Assembly: GCA_964236695.1 (NCBI GenBank)
Contig: CAXSFU010000010.1
Span: 15,448-79,447, forward strand
From: CAXSEF01 sp964236695
Lineage (GTDB): Bacteria > Pseudomonadota > Alphaproteobacteria > Acetobacterales > Acetobacteraceae
Reading direction: 5' to 3'
DNA: 64,000 nt
Shown piece by piece: positions 31,593 to 40,663 of the stretch. Within the stretch, counting starts at the first letter, position 1. Each line of letters opens with the position of its first letter. Position numbers and translations under genes: made by a program. The notes under the pieces are model-generated. The model was not told where the DNA came from. It made no database searches and saw only the letters and a list, made by a program, of their open reading frames with translations.

Positions 31593-32159
31593 ATGACGAT
31601 GGCGACCTTCCACGACCAGGTGATCGGTATCCTTCCCAAGCTCCGGGTTCAGGCGCTCGCGCTGACCCGCAATCGTGCCGCCGCCGAGGATCTGGTGCAG
31701 GACGCTGTCTGCAACGCGCTGTCCGCCCAGGAAAGCTTCATCCCCGGCACCAATTTCGCCGCCTGGATGCACCGCATCCTGCGCAACCGGTTCATCTCGA
31801 ACCTGCGCAAGCGCCGCGACACCACAGACATCGACGACGTCCCGGCGCACACTTTCGCCACTGAGGCGCCGCACGAGGATCGTCTGGCGCTCAAGGAGCT
31901 GGCCAAGGCGATGACCCGCCTGCCGGCCGACCAGCGCGAGGCCCTCGTCATGGTCGTGGTGCACGGCATGAGCTACGAGGCGCTCGCCGAATCCACGGGC
32001 TGCGCCGTCGGCACCGCCAAGAGTCGCGTGTTCCGCGCCCGCCGCCAGCTCGAGGCGTGGCTGTTCGGCGAGGACCAGGCGCGCGGCCGTCCGTCGCGGG
32101 TCTCGCGCGAGGCGGCGACCCTGCTCGGCCGCACGGGTCCCGACGCCCTGGCCGCCTGA
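31593..32159 (+). CDS. ecfG: EcfG-type ECF RNA polymerase sigma factor, second copy
   Basis: A 188-residue sigma factor without the N-terminal extension of the 30563 copy. Region 2: LPKLRVQALALTRNRAAAED, DLVQDAVCNALSAQ, NFAAWMHRILRNRFISNLRK. Region 4: RLPADQREALVMVVVHGMSY and GCAVGTAKSRVFRARRQLE. It is preceded by AGGAAGAGGAG a few bases before the ATG, a strong ribosome-binding site. It lies directly before nepR (63-nt gap), the classic ecfG-nepR linkage, so this copy is the better candidate for the main stress sigma. The two copies differ widely in sequence and are not a recent duplication. Confidence 0.9.
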   Translation: MTMATFHDQVIGILPKLRVQALALTRNRAAAEDLVQDAVCNALSAQESFIPGTNFAAWMHRILRNRFISNLRKRRDTTDIDDVPAHTFATEAPHEDRLALKELAKAMTRLPADQREALVMVVVHGMSYEALAESTGCAVGTAKSRVFRARRQLEAWLFGEDQARGRPSRVSREAATLLGRTGPDALAA

Positions 32160-32222
32160 CCTGCGATGCTGACCGGCAGCCCCAGTCTTGCCGGGAATGC
32201 CATGTCGAGCGGGGCGGTCTGC

Positions 32223-32414
32223 ATGATGGCGCAAGACGAGACTGATCCGTCCTTGAAGCGGCGCGGGCGCAAGTCGCCGGTCAAGCCGGGCAAAGGCGAG
32301 GCGGCGTTCGATCTCTGGCTGGACCGAGGGCTGCACAAACTGTTCGACGATGTGGCCAACGAACCGCTGCCCGAGGAATTCCTGCGCCTGATCGAGCAGG
32401 ATCGGCGCAAGTGA
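32223..32414 (+). CDS. nepR: Anti-sigma factor NepR
   Basis: About 63 residues. NepR binds EcfG and keeps it inactive until phosphorylated PhyR takes NepR away. The family core is seen as FDLWLDRGLHKLFDDVANEPLPEEFLRLI (residues about 28-56), whose two helices flank the EPLP turn. The start is uncertain: ATG 32223 has GGGGCGG upstream at good spacing, 32226 and 32202 are alternatives, and an ATG at 32166 would give an unusually long protein. It sits between ecfG and the sensor kinase gene in the same direction. Confidence 0.88.
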   Translation: MMAQDETDPSLKRRGRKSPVKPGKGEAAFDLWLDRGLHKLFDDVANEPLPEEFLRLIEQDRRK

Positions 32415-32424
32415 CGGGTCACTG

Positions 32425-34149
32425 ATGCGCCAGGCCATGCCCTGGTTCAGGGGCGTGGCCGGAACTGCAGCGGGCCACCTTCCGGCACTGCGTCGCTTCG
32501 ATTTCGTGGCGGTACGACTTGCCTTGGTCGCGATGCTGTCCGGCGTGCCCCTGGTCGGCCTTGCCGTCACGGTCCTGGTGGAGAACTACCTCGACGCGCA
32601 GGCCCGCGAGGCCAGCGACCTGTCCGAGGCGGTCGAGGCGGCCTCGGGTCAGGCCAGGGTCGTTCTCGCCGACGCCGCCGGCACCCTGCGTGGCCTCGCC
32701 GCGATGCCCGGCGTGGGCTCTCCTGACCCGGCCGCCTGCTCGGCCGGCCTGGCCGCCGGCCTCAACGCCGCCGGCACGGTGTTCCACGATGTGTCGGTGC
32801 TGGATGCAGGAGGCCACTGGCGCTGCGGCGCCGGCGTGCCCGGCGACGCCGCGGTCGGCAGCGGCCTGCGTCTTGTCGATCCACCCGATCCCGCTGCCCC
32901 CCTCGTGCTCACCGTCGCGGAAGGCGGTCTGGTGCTACGCGGCGCCGTGTCGGCCGCGCGGCTGTTGCTGCCCGAGCCGGACGCCGGCGGCGTGGCACGG
33001 GACGCCGTGCGGCGCGCGTCCTCCTGGGTCGCCGATGGCGGCACGGTGGTGGCGCTCGGCCAGGGCGGTGGCGCCGCGCTGCCGACGCCGTCGATGCTGA
33101 CGCGGCTCAATCGTCCGGAGCCGGTGGTGACGGTGCGCCGACAGCACTCCGACTACCTCTACACCGCCGTGCCGCTCGGCGACGCCGTGCGGCTGATCGT
33201 CGGCAGCGACGTCGCCGCAGAGCACCGGGCCGCGCGCAGGGTGCTGCTGGTGCGCGCCGCCTGGCTTTGCCTGCTGCTGCTGGTCGGGCTCTACGGCCTG
33301 GTGCTGGGCGTGCGGCGCGCGGTGGTCGAGCCCCTGCGCCTGCTCGGCATGGCCGTCGGCGGCTGGCGCAGCACCGGGCGCTTCGTCGCGCCGTCCGCCG
33401 CACTGCCGGTGGAGGTGGGCGCGCTGTGCGACAGCTTCCACGCCGCGACCACGGCCCTGTCGCAGCGCGAGGCGGAGCTGGCCCGCGCCGTCGAGCAGCA
33501 GGAACTGGCGATGCAGGAGATCCACCACCGCGTGAAGAACAACCTGCAGATCGTCGCCTCCCTGCTCAACCTCCAGGCCAGCCGCATCCGCCTGCCCGAG
33601 GCGAAGGCGGAGTTCCAGTCCGCCCGCGACCGCGTCCGCGCCCTGGCGACCCTGCACCGCCACCTCTACGCGCACGGCGAGGTGCACACGATCAACATGC
33701 GCTCCTTCCTCGTGGAGCTGTGCGGCCAGCTGTTCCAGGCGATAGGCGAGAGCGAAGGCGCGCGCATCGCCCTCGACATCGAGGCGCCGGAACTGCGCAT
33801 GCTCAGCGACCAGGCGGTCCCGCTGGCCCTGATCGTCACCGAGGCGGTGAGCAACGCCCTGAAATATGCCTTCCCCGGCCGCCGCCCCGGCCGCATCCGG
33901 GTCCACCTCACCGAGGAAGGCGGGTCCGTGCGCCTGGAGATCCAGGACGACGGCGTGGGCATCCCCGCCGGCCGGTCGGAAACGGAGACCGGCACCCGCG
34001 ACGGCATCGGCCTGCAGCTGATCCGCGGCTTCTCGCGCCAGCTCGGCGCCACGCTCGACGTCCAGGAGGGCGACGGCACACGCTACGTCGTCAACCTGAG
34101 GGTGTGCCAGGAGCGCGAGCGGGCAACCCTGCGGCCGGCAGCAGTCTAG
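32425..34149 (+). CDS. Membrane sensor histidine kinase, HisKA_2 family (PhyK-like)
   Basis: A 574-residue kinase. A first membrane segment is near residues 28-52, an extracytoplasmic sensor region of about 220 residues follows, then a second segment near 273-296 (WLCLLLLVGLYGLVLGV) and a HAMP-like linker. The HisKA_2 core is EIHHRVKNNLQIVASLLNLQ with the phosphoacceptor His near 367. The ATPase domain has the N box EAVSNALKYAFPG and the G box LEIQDDGVGIPAG, then GIGLQLIRGFSRQLGA. Kinases of this class (PhyK, PakF and relatives) phosphorylate PhyR. Starting 11 nt after nepR, it is very probably the cognate PhyR kinase. The signal it senses is unknown. Confidence 0.9.
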   Translation: MRQAMPWFRGVAGTAAGHLPALRRFDFVAVRLALVAMLSGVPLVGLAVTVLVENYLDAQAREASDLSEAVEAASGQARVVLADAAGTLRGLAAMPGVGSPDPAACSAGLAAGLNAAGTVFHDVSVLDAGGHWRCGAGVPGDAAVGSGLRLVDPPDPAAPLVLTVAEGGLVLRGAVSAARLLLPEPDAGGVARDAVRRASSWVADGGTVVALGQGGGAALPTPSMLTRLNRPEPVVTVRRQHSDYLYTAVPLGDAVRLIVGSDVAAEHRAARRVLLVRAAWLCLLLLVGLYGLVLGVRRAVVEPLRLLGMAVGGWRSTGRFVAPSAALPVEVGALCDSFHAATTALSQREAELARAVEQQELAMQEIHHRVKNNLQIVASLLNLQASRIRLPEAKAEFQSARDRVRALATLHRHLYAHGEVHTINMRSFLVELCGQLFQAIGESEGARIALDIEAPELRMLSDQAVPLALIVTEAVSNALKYAFPGRRPGRIRVHLTEEGGSVRLEIQDDGVGIPAGRSETETGTRDGIGLQLIRGFSRQLGATLDVQEGDGTRYVVNLRVCQERERATLRPAAV

Positions 34150-34200
34150 CGGGTGTCATGAGCTTCGTGGCAGCTCGTTAAGTCAGGCAAGCAAGGCAAG

Positions 34201-34330
34201 CCTCTTCTTTTTCTGAAGAAAAAGAAGCAAAAAGACTTTGCCACTTGGGTTCCGGGCACGCCGGCGGTTCCGGAGCCCAACGAGCAAAAGTTCTTTGGTT
34301 CTTTCTTTCAAGAAAGAACATGCTTGCTTC
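34201..34330. repeat. AT-rich double-hairpin repeat, family B, copy 1
   Basis: Starts 52 nt after the kinase gene. It has the stem CTTCTTTTTC-tgaa-GAAAAAGAAG, then CAAAAAGACTTTG, a variable GC-rich centre, then AAAGTTCTTTGGTTC and the stem GTTCTTTCT-ttca-AGAAAGAAC. A second copy with the same outer parts and a different centre lies at 48233-48360. The T-rich runs suit transcription termination in either direction. Confidence 0.85.
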
Positions 34331-34532
34331 CTCCCAAGGCGCACGACATCGGAGCCGGCAGGTGATCAACGATCCCCGGACGCAGAGCCCCGCCTGAACC
34401 ACCGCAGGGCACGGCCCCGCGGACCTTCGCCCGAATGACGGAGTACAGGGGCGAGCCGTCGGCAGGGCGTCGACGCCGCTTGCACCGCCGCATCGATCCG
34501 CGCTCTGGTGGCCGGGGCAGGGAGCGCGCGGC
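34331..34532. other. Non-coding stretch before the 80-residue gene
   Basis: With the preceding repeat this makes a gap of 383 nt. I see no gene, tRNA or clear promoter here. An ATG at 34533 with a weak purine-rich upstream (GGGGCAGGGAG) begins the next gene. Confidence 0.5.
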
Positions 34533-34775
34533 ATGGCGAGCGAACGGACCACGACCGACCCGCAGCAGTGGCGCGACCTGATGGCGCTGCCCGACGACGC
34601 GCTGCTGCAGGCCTGGGCCGACGCGCGCGCCGCCTGCGCCGCTGCCCGCGACCAGGCGGCCGGCCAGCGCGAGGCGGCGCTGTGGCAGCGCCTCATCGAG
34701 GGGGCGGCGGCGAGCCGGTTCGGCGTCGACGGCTGCCTGGAGCGCTACCGCGCCCGCCACCCAGAGCCGGACTGA
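34533..34775 (+). CDS. Unknown small protein, 80 residues
   Basis: Not recognised. A short, probably helical, Ala/Arg/Asp-rich soluble protein with DDALLQAWADARAACAAARDQ in the middle and a tail that includes GVDGCLERYRARHPEPD. No signal peptide or membrane segment. Codon use is that of the host (strong G/C third position), which supports a real gene. It lies 45 nt upstream of, and in the same direction as, an alpha/beta-hydrolase-like gene with which it may form an operon. It could be a small partner protein, but nothing shows this. Confidence 0.6.
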   Translation: MASERTTTDPQQWRDLMALPDDALLQAWADARAACAAARDQAAGQREAALWQRLIEGAAASRFGVDGCLERYRARHPEPD

Positions 34776-34820
34776 CGGACACGCGATGCACCGGACGGAC
34801 GACGCGGCAGGGGTGCGGCG

Positions 34821-35663
34821 ATGAGCGGACCGGCACCGGACGGGCCTGCCGGGCACGAGGTCGTCGGCACCGGCGCGGCCGCGCTGCTGCTGCCTGCGCT
34901 CTCCTCCGTCTCCACGCGGCGCGAGATGCTTCCGCTGGCGCACGCCCTGGGCGCTCGGCTGCGCGCCACCGTCGTGGACTGGCCCGGCTTCGGCGACCAT
35001 CCCCGTGCGCGTGCCGACCTGTCGCCCGACGCGCTGCGCGGCTTCCTCGACACGGTGCTGGCCGACGCGCCGGCCCCCCTCGTCGGCATCGGCGTCGGTC
35101 ACGCCGCGACCTTTCTCGTCGACGCCGCGCGTCGCCACCCCGGCCGCTTCAGCCACCTGGTGCTGGTGGCGCCGACCTGGCGCGGCCCGCTGCCGACCAT
35201 GCAGGGCAGGACCGGGACCACGCTCGCGCGTCGCGCCCGCCGCGCGATCGAGCTGCCCGTGCTCGGCGACCTGCTGTACCGCCTCGCCACCAGCCGCGCG
35301 ATGGTGACGCGGATGATGCGCGCCCATGTCTACGCCGACCCGGCCGCGGTGACGCCGTCCGTGCTCGCCGCCAAGCTGGGCGTCACCCGCCAGCCGCGCG
35401 CGCGGTTCGGCACCGCGGCGTTCATCAGCGGCGGGCTCGACCCTGTGGCGTCGCGCGCGGCGTTCCTCGCCCTGTTCGAGGGCAGCCTGCCGCCGACCCT
35501 GCTGCTCCGCCCGCGCGGCTCGCCGCCGAAATCCGGCGCGGAGATGGACGCGCTGGCGGCCACCGGCCGGGTCACGACCGTGGCGCTGCCGGGCGCGCTG
35601 GCGATGCACGAGGAGCACCCGGCCGAGGTCGCGGCCGCGATCCTGGCGTTCGTCGGTGGCTGA
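34821..35663 (+). CDS. Alpha/beta-hydrolase fold protein without a nucleophile serine
   Basis: A 280-residue protein with the alpha/beta-hydrolase layout: LLLPALSSVSTRREM near the oxyanion region, VVDWPGFGDHPR after strand 4, the nucleophile elbow region PLVGIGVGHAATFLVDAA, LVLVAPTWRGPLP, then FISGGLDPVASR (acid position) and LAMHEEHPAEVAAAIL (histidine position). The elbow reads G-I-G-V-G, with Gly91 where Ser, Asp or Cys is expected. The Asp and His are kept. It may therefore be a non-hydrolytic member (binding protein or lyase-like) or use another residue. No substrate can be inferred. The start at 34821 gives a natural N terminus. Confidence 0.75.
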   Translation: MSGPAPDGPAGHEVVGTGAAALLLPALSSVSTRREMLPLAHALGARLRATVVDWPGFGDHPRARADLSPDALRGFLDTVLADAPAPLVGIGVGHAATFLVDAARRHPGRFSHLVLVAPTWRGPLPTMQGRTGTTLARRARRAIELPVLGDLLYRLATSRAMVTRMMRAHVYADPAAVTPSVLAAKLGVTRQPRARFGTAAFISGGLDPVASRAAFLALFEGSLPPTLLLRPRGSPPKSGAEMDALAATGRVTTVALPGALAMHEEHPAEVAAAILAFVGG

Positions 35664-35963
35664 GGCGGGCAAGGCTGGACCCTGCCCAGACCCGCAAAAG
35701 GCCGTCAGGCTCCTGATTCCCTGACCCATGTCGGCGGCAGGTTGCTCTAATTAATCGAGCAAGCAAGGCCAGGGGCTCTGCCCCTGGACCCCGCCAAAGG
35801 CAAGCCTTTGGAATCCACTTGTTAAGTCAAGCCGGTCCAGGGGCGGCTCCCTCCGGTGGCCATTCCGACGATCCAGGCGGATCGTCGGAACCTTTGGCCA
35901 CCTTCGCCTGGCGGGTCTGGGCAGAGCCCAGCCTTGCTCGCCTCGACAGGTCAAGGCCTTCGG
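35664..35963. repeat. Composite of two family A palindromes
   Basis: Begins at the stop of the hydrolase gene. A short diverged copy (CTGGACCCTGCCCAG...) comes first, then a stretch with CTAATTAATCGAG, then a full copy: CCAGGGGC-tct-GCCCCTGG, CCAAAGGC-aa-GCCTTTGG, centre TTGTTAAG, a right arm with the GGTGGCC...GGCCACC module, and GGGCAGAGCCC. It ends just before the fmd operon promoter region. Confidence 0.8.
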
Positions 35964-36053
35964 CCGTTGGTACCAGAAGGGAGCCTTCCGACGCGAGCCC
36001 TGGGCGGAGTTCGCAGGGCGAGGCTTGTGGCCGTGCGCTCTCCGATACCGCCG

Positions 36054-36069
36054 TGGCATGATTGTTGCG
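36054..36069 (+). promoter_or_regulatory. Candidate sigma-54 (-24/-12) promoter of the amide transport operon
   Basis: TGGCATG-attg-TTGC matches the RpoN consensus (TGGCACG-N4-TTGCA) with one change in the -24 box and exactly 10 nt between the invariant GG and GC. The expected transcript start is near 36080, so the ATGs at 36058 and 36082 are poor starts and the TTG at 36121 is favoured. Sigma-54/NtrC control is common for nitrogen scavenging operons. The match was read by eye and is not proven. Confidence 0.6.
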
Positions 36070-36120
36070 GATGTGGGTCGTATGCCGCACGACGCGGCGT
36101 GGTTGGAGAGGGTTCCGGCA

Positions 36121-37419
36121 TTGGATCAGGACGACACGCACCAGGATGCAACCGCTCCGCTCGGCACCGGGCGGGGCACGCTGCGCCGTGCCCTGCTCAA
36201 GGGCATGGTGGGCCTGCCGGCGGCGGCGCTGCTCGCGCCGGCGCTGGCCCCGAGCGCGCGCGCGGCGATGCTGCCGACCGCGCAGGTCAACACCTCCGGC
36301 CTGGCCGTGACCGACACCGAGGTCACGGTCGGCATCCTGCACTCGACCAGCGGCACCATGGCGCTGAGCGAGACCGGGGCCACGGAGGCCGAGAAGCTGG
36401 CGATCGCGCAGATCAACGAGGCCGGCGGCGTGCTGGGCCGCAAGATCAAGGCAATCCAGGAGGACGGCGCGTCCGACTGGCCGACGTTTGCCGAGAAGGC
36501 GCGCAAGCTGCTGCAGAACGACCACGTCGCCGCGATTTTCGGCTGCTGGACCTCCGCGTCGCGCAAGGCGGTGCTGCCGGTGGTCGAGCAGTACAACGGG
36601 ATGCTGTACTACCCGACGTTCTACGAGGGCCTGGAGCAGTCCAAGAACGTGATCTACACCGGGCAGGAGGCAACGCAGCAGATCCTCGCCGGCCTCGACT
36701 GGATCATCAAGGAGAAGGACGCCAAGACGTTCTTCCTGATCGGCTCGGACTACATCTGGCCGCGCACCTCGAACAAGATCGCGCGCCGCCACATCGAGGG
36801 CATCCACAAGCTCAAGGTGGTCGACGAGCAGTATTTTCCGCTCGGCTCGACCCAGTTCAACTCGGTGATCAACAAGATCAAGCTGTACAAGCCGGACGTG
36901 ATCTACACCGAGATCGTCGGCGGCTCCAACGTCGCGTTCTACAAGCAACTCAAGGCGGCCGGCATCGACCTGTCCAAGCAGAACCTGATGACCATCTCGG
37001 TCACCGAGGACGAGATCGTCGGCATCGGCGGCGAGAACATCGCCGGCGCGTTCGCCTGCATGAAGTACTTCCAGTCGCTCGACAATCCCAACAACAAGGC
37101 GTTCGTCGCCGCTTTCAAGAAGATGTACGGCGAGTCCGCCGTGATCGGCGACGTCACCCAGGCCGCCTATCTCGGCCCCTGGCTGTGGAAGCTCACCGTG
37201 GAGAAGGCCGGCAGCTTCGACGTCGACAAGATCGCCGTCGCCTCGGGCGGCATCGTGTTCGACAAGGCCCCGGAGGGCTACGTGCGCATCCACGACACCA
37301 ACCACCACCTGTGGAGCCGCACCCGCGTCGGACGCGCGCGCACCGACGGCCAGTTCGACGTGATCTTCCAGACCCCGGATCTGATCGAGCCCAACCCGTT
37401 CCCCAAAGGCTATCAGTAG
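36121..37419 (+). CDS. fmdD: Periplasmic substrate-binding protein of an amide/urea-type ABC importer
   Basis: About 432 residues, type I periplasmic-binding fold of the UrtA/AmiC/FmdD group. The TTG at 36121 is preceded by GGAGAGG at 9-nt spacing and lies after the promoter candidate. It gives a twin-arginine signal (TLRRALLKGMVGLPAAALLAPAL, cut near SARAA). Mature features include TVGILHSTSGTMALSE, VLGRKIKAIQEDGASDW, AAIFGCWTSASRKAVLPVVE, MLYYPTFYEGLEQS and FFLIGSDYIWPRTSNKI. These match urea/short-chain amide binding proteins, whereas branched-chain amino acid receptors differ in the ligand pocket. Formamidase downstream makes formamide or a similar amide the likely ligand; urea is the alternative. 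A palindromic repeat after the stop probably lets this gene be expressed above the permease genes. Confidence 0.85.
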   Translation: MDQDDTHQDATAPLGTGRGTLRRALLKGMVGLPAAALLAPALAPSARAAMLPTAQVNTSGLAVTDTEVTVGILHSTSGTMALSETGATEAEKLAIAQINEAGGVLGRKIKAIQEDGASDWPTFAEKARKLLQNDHVAAIFGCWTSASRKAVLPVVEQYNGMLYYPTFYEGLEQSKNVIYTGQEATQQILAGLDWIIKEKDAKTFFLIGSDYIWPRTSNKIARRHIEGIHKLKVVDEQYFPLGSTQFNSVINKIKLYKPDVIYTEIVGGSNVAFYKQLKAAGIDLSKQNLMTISVTEDEIVGIGGENIAGAFACMKYFQSLDNPNNKAFVAAFKKMYGESAVIGDVTQAAYLGPWLWKLTVEKAGSFDVDKIAVASGGIVFDKAPEGYVRIHDTNHHLWSRTRVGRARTDGQFDVIFQTPDLIEPNPFPKGYQ

Positions 37420-37420
37420 C

Positions 37421-37578
37421 AAGACAAGGCCAGGGGCTCTGCCCCTGGACCCCGCCAAAGGCGAAGCCTTTGGAAACCACGACAAAGCCTTTCTAGCACG
37501 ACGCTTGCAAAGAACCTTTCGCGTGCCGGTCCAGGGCGGCTCGCCCTGGCGGGTCCAGGGCAGAGCCCTGGCCTTCCT
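37421..37578. repeat. Intergenic palindromic module, family A (full copy)
   Basis: Starts 2 nt after the binding-protein gene. CCAGGGGC-tct-GCCCCTGG and CCAAAGGCgaaGCCTTTGG, then a non-standard centre of about 45 nt, then CCAGGGCGGCTCGCCCTGG and CCAGGGCAGAGCCCTGG. Its position between binding protein and permease suits partial termination. Confidence 0.85.
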
Positions 37579-37602
37579 TTCCTTCTCCAGGGAGCCACCG
37601 CC

Positions 37603-38526
37603 ATGGCCGGCTACTCGCTCGGCGACCTCGGCTCGATCTTCGCGATGCAGGGTTTCGCCGGCCTGATCCTGTTCTCCGTGTTCGTGCTGATGGCGCTCGG
37701 CCTTGCGATCATCTTCGGCCAGATGGGCGTGATCAACATGGCCCACGGCGAGTTCATGATCCTCGGCGCCTACACGACCTTCCTGTGCTCGCGCCTGGTG
37801 CACGACTACGCGCCCGTGCTGTTCGGCGTGTACTTCTACGCGGCCATCGTGCTCGCGTTCTGCGTGTCGGGCGCGGTCGGCATGTTCGTGGAGTGGGCGC
37901 TGATCCGCCACCTGTACAAGCGCCCGCTCGACACGCTGCTCGCCACCTGGGGCCTGAGCCTGATCATGCAGCAGGTGTTCCGCTCGGTGTTCGGCGCGCG
38001 CGAGGTCGGCGTGGACCTGCCCGAGTGGATGATGGGCTCGGCCTCGGTGAGCGACACCATCCAGATCCCGATCAACGGCCTGATCGTGATCGCGGTCACG
38101 ATCCTGGTCACCGCCGCGGTCTACGTTCTGCTGTTCCGCTCCGGCTGGGGCAAGCGGGTGCGCGCGGTGACGCAGAACCGGGCGATGGCCGGCGCGGTCG
38201 GCATCGACACCGAGCGTGTGGACCGCATGACCTTCGGCATCGGCTGCGGCATCGCGGGCATCGCCGGCGCGGCGTTCACCATGATGGGCTCGACCAGCCC
38301 GACCGCGGGACAGCTCTACATCGTCGACACCTTCCTGATCGTGGTGTTCGGCGGCGCGCAGAGCATCCTGGGCACCATCGCCTCGGCGTTCACCATCTCG
38401 CAGGCGCGCTCGACGCTGGAGTTCTTCCTCACCGGCTCGATGGCGCAGGTGATCGTGCTGCTCGCCGTGGTCGGCATCCTGATGCTGCGCCCGCAGGGCC
38501 TGTTCACGCTGAAGGTCAGACGATGA
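37603..38526 (+). CDS. fmdE: ABC importer inner-membrane permease, LivH/UrtB type
   Basis: A 307-residue integral membrane protein with about eight hydrophobic segments. Typical permease stretches: ALGLAIIFGQMGVINMAHGEFM near the N terminus, TLLATWGLSLIMQQVFRSVFG, the EAA-like cytoplasmic loop KRVRAVTQNRAMAGAVGID, and GAQSILGTIASAF. The INMAHGEFMILGAY motif is shared by LivH and UrtB. It forms the channel with the next gene; their reading frames overlap (ATGA). An AGGGAGCC element just before the ATG is the likely ribosome-binding site. The symbol follows the formamide operon by inference from context. Confidence 0.88.
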   Translation: MAGYSLGDLGSIFAMQGFAGLILFSVFVLMALGLAIIFGQMGVINMAHGEFMILGAYTTFLCSRLVHDYAPVLFGVYFYAAIVLAFCVSGAVGMFVEWALIRHLYKRPLDTLLATWGLSLIMQQVFRSVFGAREVGVDLPEWMMGSASVSDTIQIPINGLIVIAVTILVTAAVYVLLFRSGWGKRVRAVTQNRAMAGAVGIDTERVDRMTFGIGCGIAGIAGAAFTMMGSTSPTAGQLYIVDTFLIVVFGGAQSILGTIASAFTISQARSTLEFFLTGSMAQVIVLLAVVGILMLRPQGLFTLKVRR

Positions 38527-39790
38527 GCAACGCGAACGCGAACGCCACCGCAACGACCCCGGCCACCGCACAGGCCGGCCTGCTCGGTCGCAAGGACGTG
38601 CTGTTCCTCGGCCGCAAGGACGTGCTGTTCATCGCCGTCTTCGCGCTGCTCGTGCTGGTGGCGATCCCGCTCGGGCTGGACCCGTTCCGCCTCGGCCTGG
38701 TCGGCAAGTACCTGACCTTCGGCTTCGTGGCGCTGGGCCTGGTGCTGTGCTGGGGCGACGCCGGCATCCTCAGCCTGGGGCAGGGGATCTTCTTCGGCCT
38801 CGGCGGCTACTGCATGGCGATGTACCTCAAGCTGCAGGCCTCCACCCCGGAGGCCACGAAGATCCAGACCACGCCGGGCATCCCGGACTTCATGGACTGG
38901 AACCAGATGACCGAGCTGCCCTGGTTCTGGCAGCCGTTCCACTCCCTCGCCTTCGCGCTCGCCGCCGTGCCCCTGGTGCCGATGCTCCTCGCCCTGCTGA
39001 TCGGCGTGGCCATGTTCAAGCGCCGGGTCGGCGGCACCTACTTCGCGATCATCACCCAGGCGATCGCCTCGATCCTGACCATCCTGATCGTCGGCCAGCA
39101 GGGCTACACCGGCGGCATCAACGGCATCACCGACCTGCGCACCTTCGCCGGCTGGGACATCCGCTCCGACCGCGCCCACGAGATCCTGTATTTCGTCAAC
39201 GCCGCGCTCCTGATCGCCAGCCTGCTGCTCTGCCAGTTCGTGCGCAGATCCAAGCTCGGCCGCATCCTCGTCGCCATGCGCGACCGCGAGGACCGCGTGC
39301 GCTTCTCCGGCTACAGCGTCTCCGACTTCAAGATCTTCGTCTTCGCGCTCGCCGCCGCGCTGGCCGGCATCGGCGGCGCCATGTTCACGCTCCAGGTCGG
39401 CTTCATGTCGCCCTCCTTCGTCGGCATCGTCCCCTCGATCGAGATGGTGATCTACGTCGCAGTCGGCGGCCGCACCTCGCTGCTCGGCGCGATCTACGGC
39501 GCGCTGCTGGTCGGCTGGGCGCGCACCACCTTCTCCGAGGACCTGCCGTCGCTGTGGCTGTTCGCGATGGGCGCGCTGTTCATCGGCGTCGTCGTCGCCT
39601 TCCCCGCCGGCCTCGCCGGCCTGTGGCGCGGCGGCCTGCTCGACCGCACCGTGGACCGCGTGCTCGGCAGCAGCCCCGCGCCGCGCGACCCGGCGACGCA
39701 GGCGCCCTACGCCGCCACCGACCCGCCCAGCGAGCCGGTCTCCGCACCCCCCGGCGCCGTCGCCCGCGGCGTGGCCGCCGGGGTGACGGA

Positions 39791-39794
<4 letters not shown>
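38523..39794 (+). CDS. fmdF: ABC importer inner-membrane permease, LivM/UrtC type
   Basis: A 423-residue permease with about ten hydrophobic segments. Family stretches: CWGDAGILSLGQGIFFGLGGYC, TYFAIITQAIASILTIL, the loop LGRILVAMRDREDRVRFSGY and GRTSLLGAIYGALLVG. The N terminus carries a perfect tandem repeat of LGRKDVLF (two 24-nt units at 38583-38630 differing in one base), an unusual recent duplication just before the first membrane segment. The C-terminal tail is Pro/Ala-rich. It overlaps both neighbours by 4 nt (ATGA before, GTGA after). Confidence 0.88.
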
Positions 39795-40585
<791 letters not shown>

Positions 40586-40589
40586 GAAA

Positions 40590-40647
40590 GCAGGGAAGGC
40601 CAGGGCTCTGCCCTGGACCCGCCAGGGGCAGCGCCCCTGGACCGGCG
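40590..40647. repeat. Family A palindrome, left arm only
   Basis: Starts 4 nt after the UrtD-like gene. CCAGGGC-tct-GCCCTGG and CCAGGGGC-agc-GCCCCTGG, ending CCGGC. The matching inverted right arm lies after the next gene at 41450. Confidence 0.8.
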
Positions 40648-40663
40648 CACGAAAGGCCCTTCG

